Below the pieces are notes generated by a model. The model saw only the letters and a program-made list of their open reading frames with translations, ran no database searches and had not been told where the DNA came from. A stretch of 64,000 nucleotides of DNA. Origin: Marivita cryptomonadis (GTDB lineage: Bacteria > Pseudomonadota > Alphaproteobacteria > Rhodobacterales > Rhodobacteraceae). The translations under genes and the position numbers were made by a program. This document shows positions 62,397 to 64,000 of the stretch, in pieces (the stretch's first letter is position 1; each line of letters begins with the position of its first letter). Location of the stretch: the NCBI RefSeq assembly GCF_002115725.1, contig NZ_JFKD01000015.1:1-64000 (forward strand), given 5' to 3'.

Positions 62397-63439
62397 TGGA
62401 TGAAGAAGAACGGCGCGACCGACTGAGCCGTCCGATCGACGAAGAAGAGCTTGATCGCATCATGCGTCTGCGCAAGGTCGAATTGCACCTGCACCACGAA
62501 GGCGCGGCGCCGCCGTCGTTCATCAAAGGGCTGGCCAAGGAAAAATCCGTCAATCTTAACGGCGTGTTCAAATCGGATGGCAGCTACGCTTTCCGCGATT
62601 TCGTACATTTCCTAAGCGTCTATGAGGCCGCCACAAGCGTGCTCAAAACCCCCGAGGATTACGCCCGCCTGACCAAAGCCGTGCTTGAAGAAAGTGCCGC
62701 AAATGACGTGATCTATTCCGAAACCTTTCTGTCCCCCGATTTCTGCGGCGGCAGCGACGTGGGCGCATGGCGCGAATACCTGCACGCGATCAAAGATGCC
62801 GCTGACGAGGCTGAACGCGATCACGGCATCATCCTGCGCGGCATCGTCACCTGCATCCGCCATTTTGGCCCGGAAAAGGCCAAGGCCTCGGCGCTCTGTG
62901 CGGCTGAAACTGCAGGTGACTGGATCGTCGGCTTCGGCATCGCGGGCGACGAAATGGAGGGCAAACCCAAGGACTTTGCCTACAGCTTTGACATGGCACG
63001 CGAAGCCGGGCTGCGCCTGACCGCCCATGCGGGCGAATGGGGCGGCGCGCAATCAGTGCGCGATGCGGTGGACGATCTCAAGGTCGAACGCATCGGCCAC
63101 GGCGTCCACGCGATCAACGATCTCGCCCTTGTGGACAAACTTGTGGAGAACGAGATTACCCTCGAAGTTTGCCCGGGTTCCAATGTGAGCCTCGAAGTTT
63201 ACCCAAGCCTTGCCGACCATCCCATTGAAAAGCTGCGCCAACGCGGTGTGAAGGTCACGGTGTCCACCGACGACCCGCCGTTCTTTCATACAACGATGCG
63301 CGACGAATATATCAACCTTGCCCGCACCTTCCGCTGGGACGAGGATGTGTTTGCCGAACTCAACGACACCGCCGCCCGCGCGGCCTTCTGCGACGAGGAC
63401 ACCCGCACCCGTGTCCTGAAACGACTGGAGCGCACATGA
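62396..63439 (+). CDS. add: Adenosine deaminase
   Basis: The 347-residue TIM-barrel enzyme turns adenosine into inosine. Zinc ligands lie in [10 protein letters not shown] (near residues 26-35), the HAGEWGG loop (near 210-216), a conserved IGHGVHA and the STDDPPFF motif (near 286-293). HLHHEG replaces the more common HLHLEG. The start at 62396 is an ATG; a GTG one codon earlier is also in frame. Its stop overlaps upp (ATGA). Confidence 0.94.
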   Translation: MDEEERRDRLSRPIDEEELDRIMRLRKVELHLHHEGAAPPSFIKGLAKEKSVNLNGVFKSDGSYAFRDFVHFLSVYEAATSVLKTPEDYARLTKAVLEESAANDVIYSETFLSPDFCGGSDVGAWREYLHAIKDAADEAERDHGIILRGIVTCIRHFGPEKAKASALCAAETAGDWIVGFGIAGDEMEGKPKDFAYSFDMAREAGLRLTAHAGEWGGAQSVRDAVDDLKVERIGHGVHAINDLALVDKLVENEITLEVCPGSNVSLEVYPSLADHPIEKLRQRGVKVTVSTDDPPFFHTTMRDEYINLARTFRWDEDVFAELNDTAARAAFCDEDTRTRVLKRLERT

Positions 63440-64000
63440 CCCAACACCTGACCATCGTTGACCACCCGCTTGTTCAGCACAAATTGAGCCTGATGCGCGA
63501 GAAAGACACCTCGACCAAATCATTCCGCCAATTGCTGCGCGAAATCAGCCACTTGCTGGCCTATGAGGTGACGCGCAACCTGCCGCTCACCACCAAGAAA
63601 ATCGAAACCCCGCTCTGCGAGATGGACGCGCCGGTGATCGACGGCAAGAAGCTTGCCCTGATCTCGATCCTGCGCGCCGGCAACGGGTTGCTCGACGGCA
63701 TCCTTGAGCTGATCCCGGCGGCACGGGTCGGCTTTGTCGGTCTCTACCGCGACGAAGAAACGCTCAAGCCAGTGCAGTATTACTTCAAGGTCCCCTCGCA
63801 ACTCGAAGACCGCATTACGATTGTCGTCGATCCCATGCTCGCCACAGGCAACAGCTCTGCCGCGGCCATCGACCTCGTCAAGGACGCGGGTGCCAAGAAC
63901 ATCATCTTCCTCTGCCTGCTCGCCGCGCCCGAAGGCGTTGCCCGCATGAAAGAGGCGCACCCCGACGTGCCCATCGTCACCGCCTCGCTGGATTCGCACC
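63436..64000 (+). CDS. upp: Uracil phosphoribosyltransferase, 5' part
   Basis: The first 188 residues of about 210 are present and the gene runs off the window. UPRT joins uracil to PRPP giving UMP, salvaging the base released by deoA. Visible motifs: [34 protein letters not shown] at the start, [11 protein letters not shown] near 79-89 and the PRPP site [15 protein letters not shown] near 131-145. Continuous overlap with add shows it is in the same operon. Confidence 0.95.
   Translation, partial: MTQHLTIVDHPLVQHKLSLMREKDTSTKSFRQLLREISHLLAYEVTRNLPLTTKKIETPLCEMDAPVIDGKKLALISILRAGNGLLDGILELIPAARVGFVGLYRDEETLKPVQYYFKVPSQLEDRITIVVDPMLATGNSSAAAIDLVKDAGAKNIIFLCLLAAPEGVARMKEAHPDVPIVTASLDSH

Overview
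The window is chromosomal DNA of an alphaproteobacterium, most likely a marine member of Rhodobacterales (Roseobacter group). This rests on overall high GC, the gene set (COQ9 protein next to rpsU, DUF1013/TrcR regulator, DUF1127, DUF4864 and DUF6455 small proteins, class I lysyl-tRNA synthetase, iron-sulfur (6-4) photolyase) and the dense, often overlapping gene layout. No rRNA, tRNA, CRISPR array, transposase, integrase or phage structural gene was seen. About 77 genes are annotated; the first and last run off the window.

Layout. 1-3.4 kb: end of a 5'-nucleotidase-type phosphoesterase, a YedK/HMCES DNA-protein crosslink enzyme and a lactate/glycolate-type FAD dehydrogenase. 3.5-7.9 kb (minus): a complete sugar-type ABC importer (ATPase, binding protein, two permeases) with a LacI-type operator upstream. 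8-14.8 kb: acyl-CoA synthetase, DUF1801 protein, amidase overlapping an ArsR-type regulator with the SqrR/BigR cysteine pair, an enolase-superfamily sugar-acid dehydratase and a zinc alcohol dehydrogenase. 14.8-19.4 kb (minus): HAD dehalogenase, two alpha/beta hydrolases (one PcaD-like), threonine dehydratase-like enzyme, and an MFS exporter. 19.5-25.8 kb: an orphan 191-residue protein, rpsU, an EEVSWGQR-motif membrane protein, coq9, RNase T2, trcR, rhodanese, and recR-ybaB-membrane protein-dnaX. 27.6-37.8 kb: HTH/periplasmic-binding-like regulator, trmO, fatty-acid desaturase, rplM-rpsI, GNAT, a MocR regulator divergent from a DUF1127 gene, dacB, nadD, enoyl-CoA hydratase, thioesterase, TerB-like protein. 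38-44.9 kb: class I lysyl-tRNA synthetase, DUF4864, HugZ-like protein, a ParA ATPase with an unknown partner, UspA-hemerythrin-meaB, rpmB. 45-50.7 kb: copper-related pair (short exported protein plus PCu(A)C), sirtuin, LMW phosphatase, several small proteins, DksA-like protein, a small L,D-transpeptidase-like protein, DsrE. 51-64 kb: palindromic repeats, lepA, a lipoprotein, hydrolase, SDR-photolyase pair, maeB, and the nucleoside salvage operon cdd-deoA-deoB-add-upp.

How parts fit. The most coherent regulatory signal is a set of FNR-type boxes (TTGAT-N4-ATCAA): a perfect one before a 60-residue membrane protein (47318) and 9-of-10 matches before UspA/hemerythrin (42190) and before the DksA-like gene (48293). 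They suggest that scattered small genes here belong to one low-oxygen regulon. Two other operator systems are visible: a LacI-type palindrome before the ABC importer, and a repeated GATACA element between the MocR regulator and the DUF1127 gene. The salvage operon turns (deoxy)nucleosides into bases and pentose phosphates, with upp recovering uracil as UMP. No clearly new multi-gene system stands out; the best candidates for new biology are the MocR/DUF1127 switch, the SqrR-like/amidase pair, the small L,D-transpeptidase-like protein with its exported partner, and the ParA neighbour with a possible kinase-like motif.
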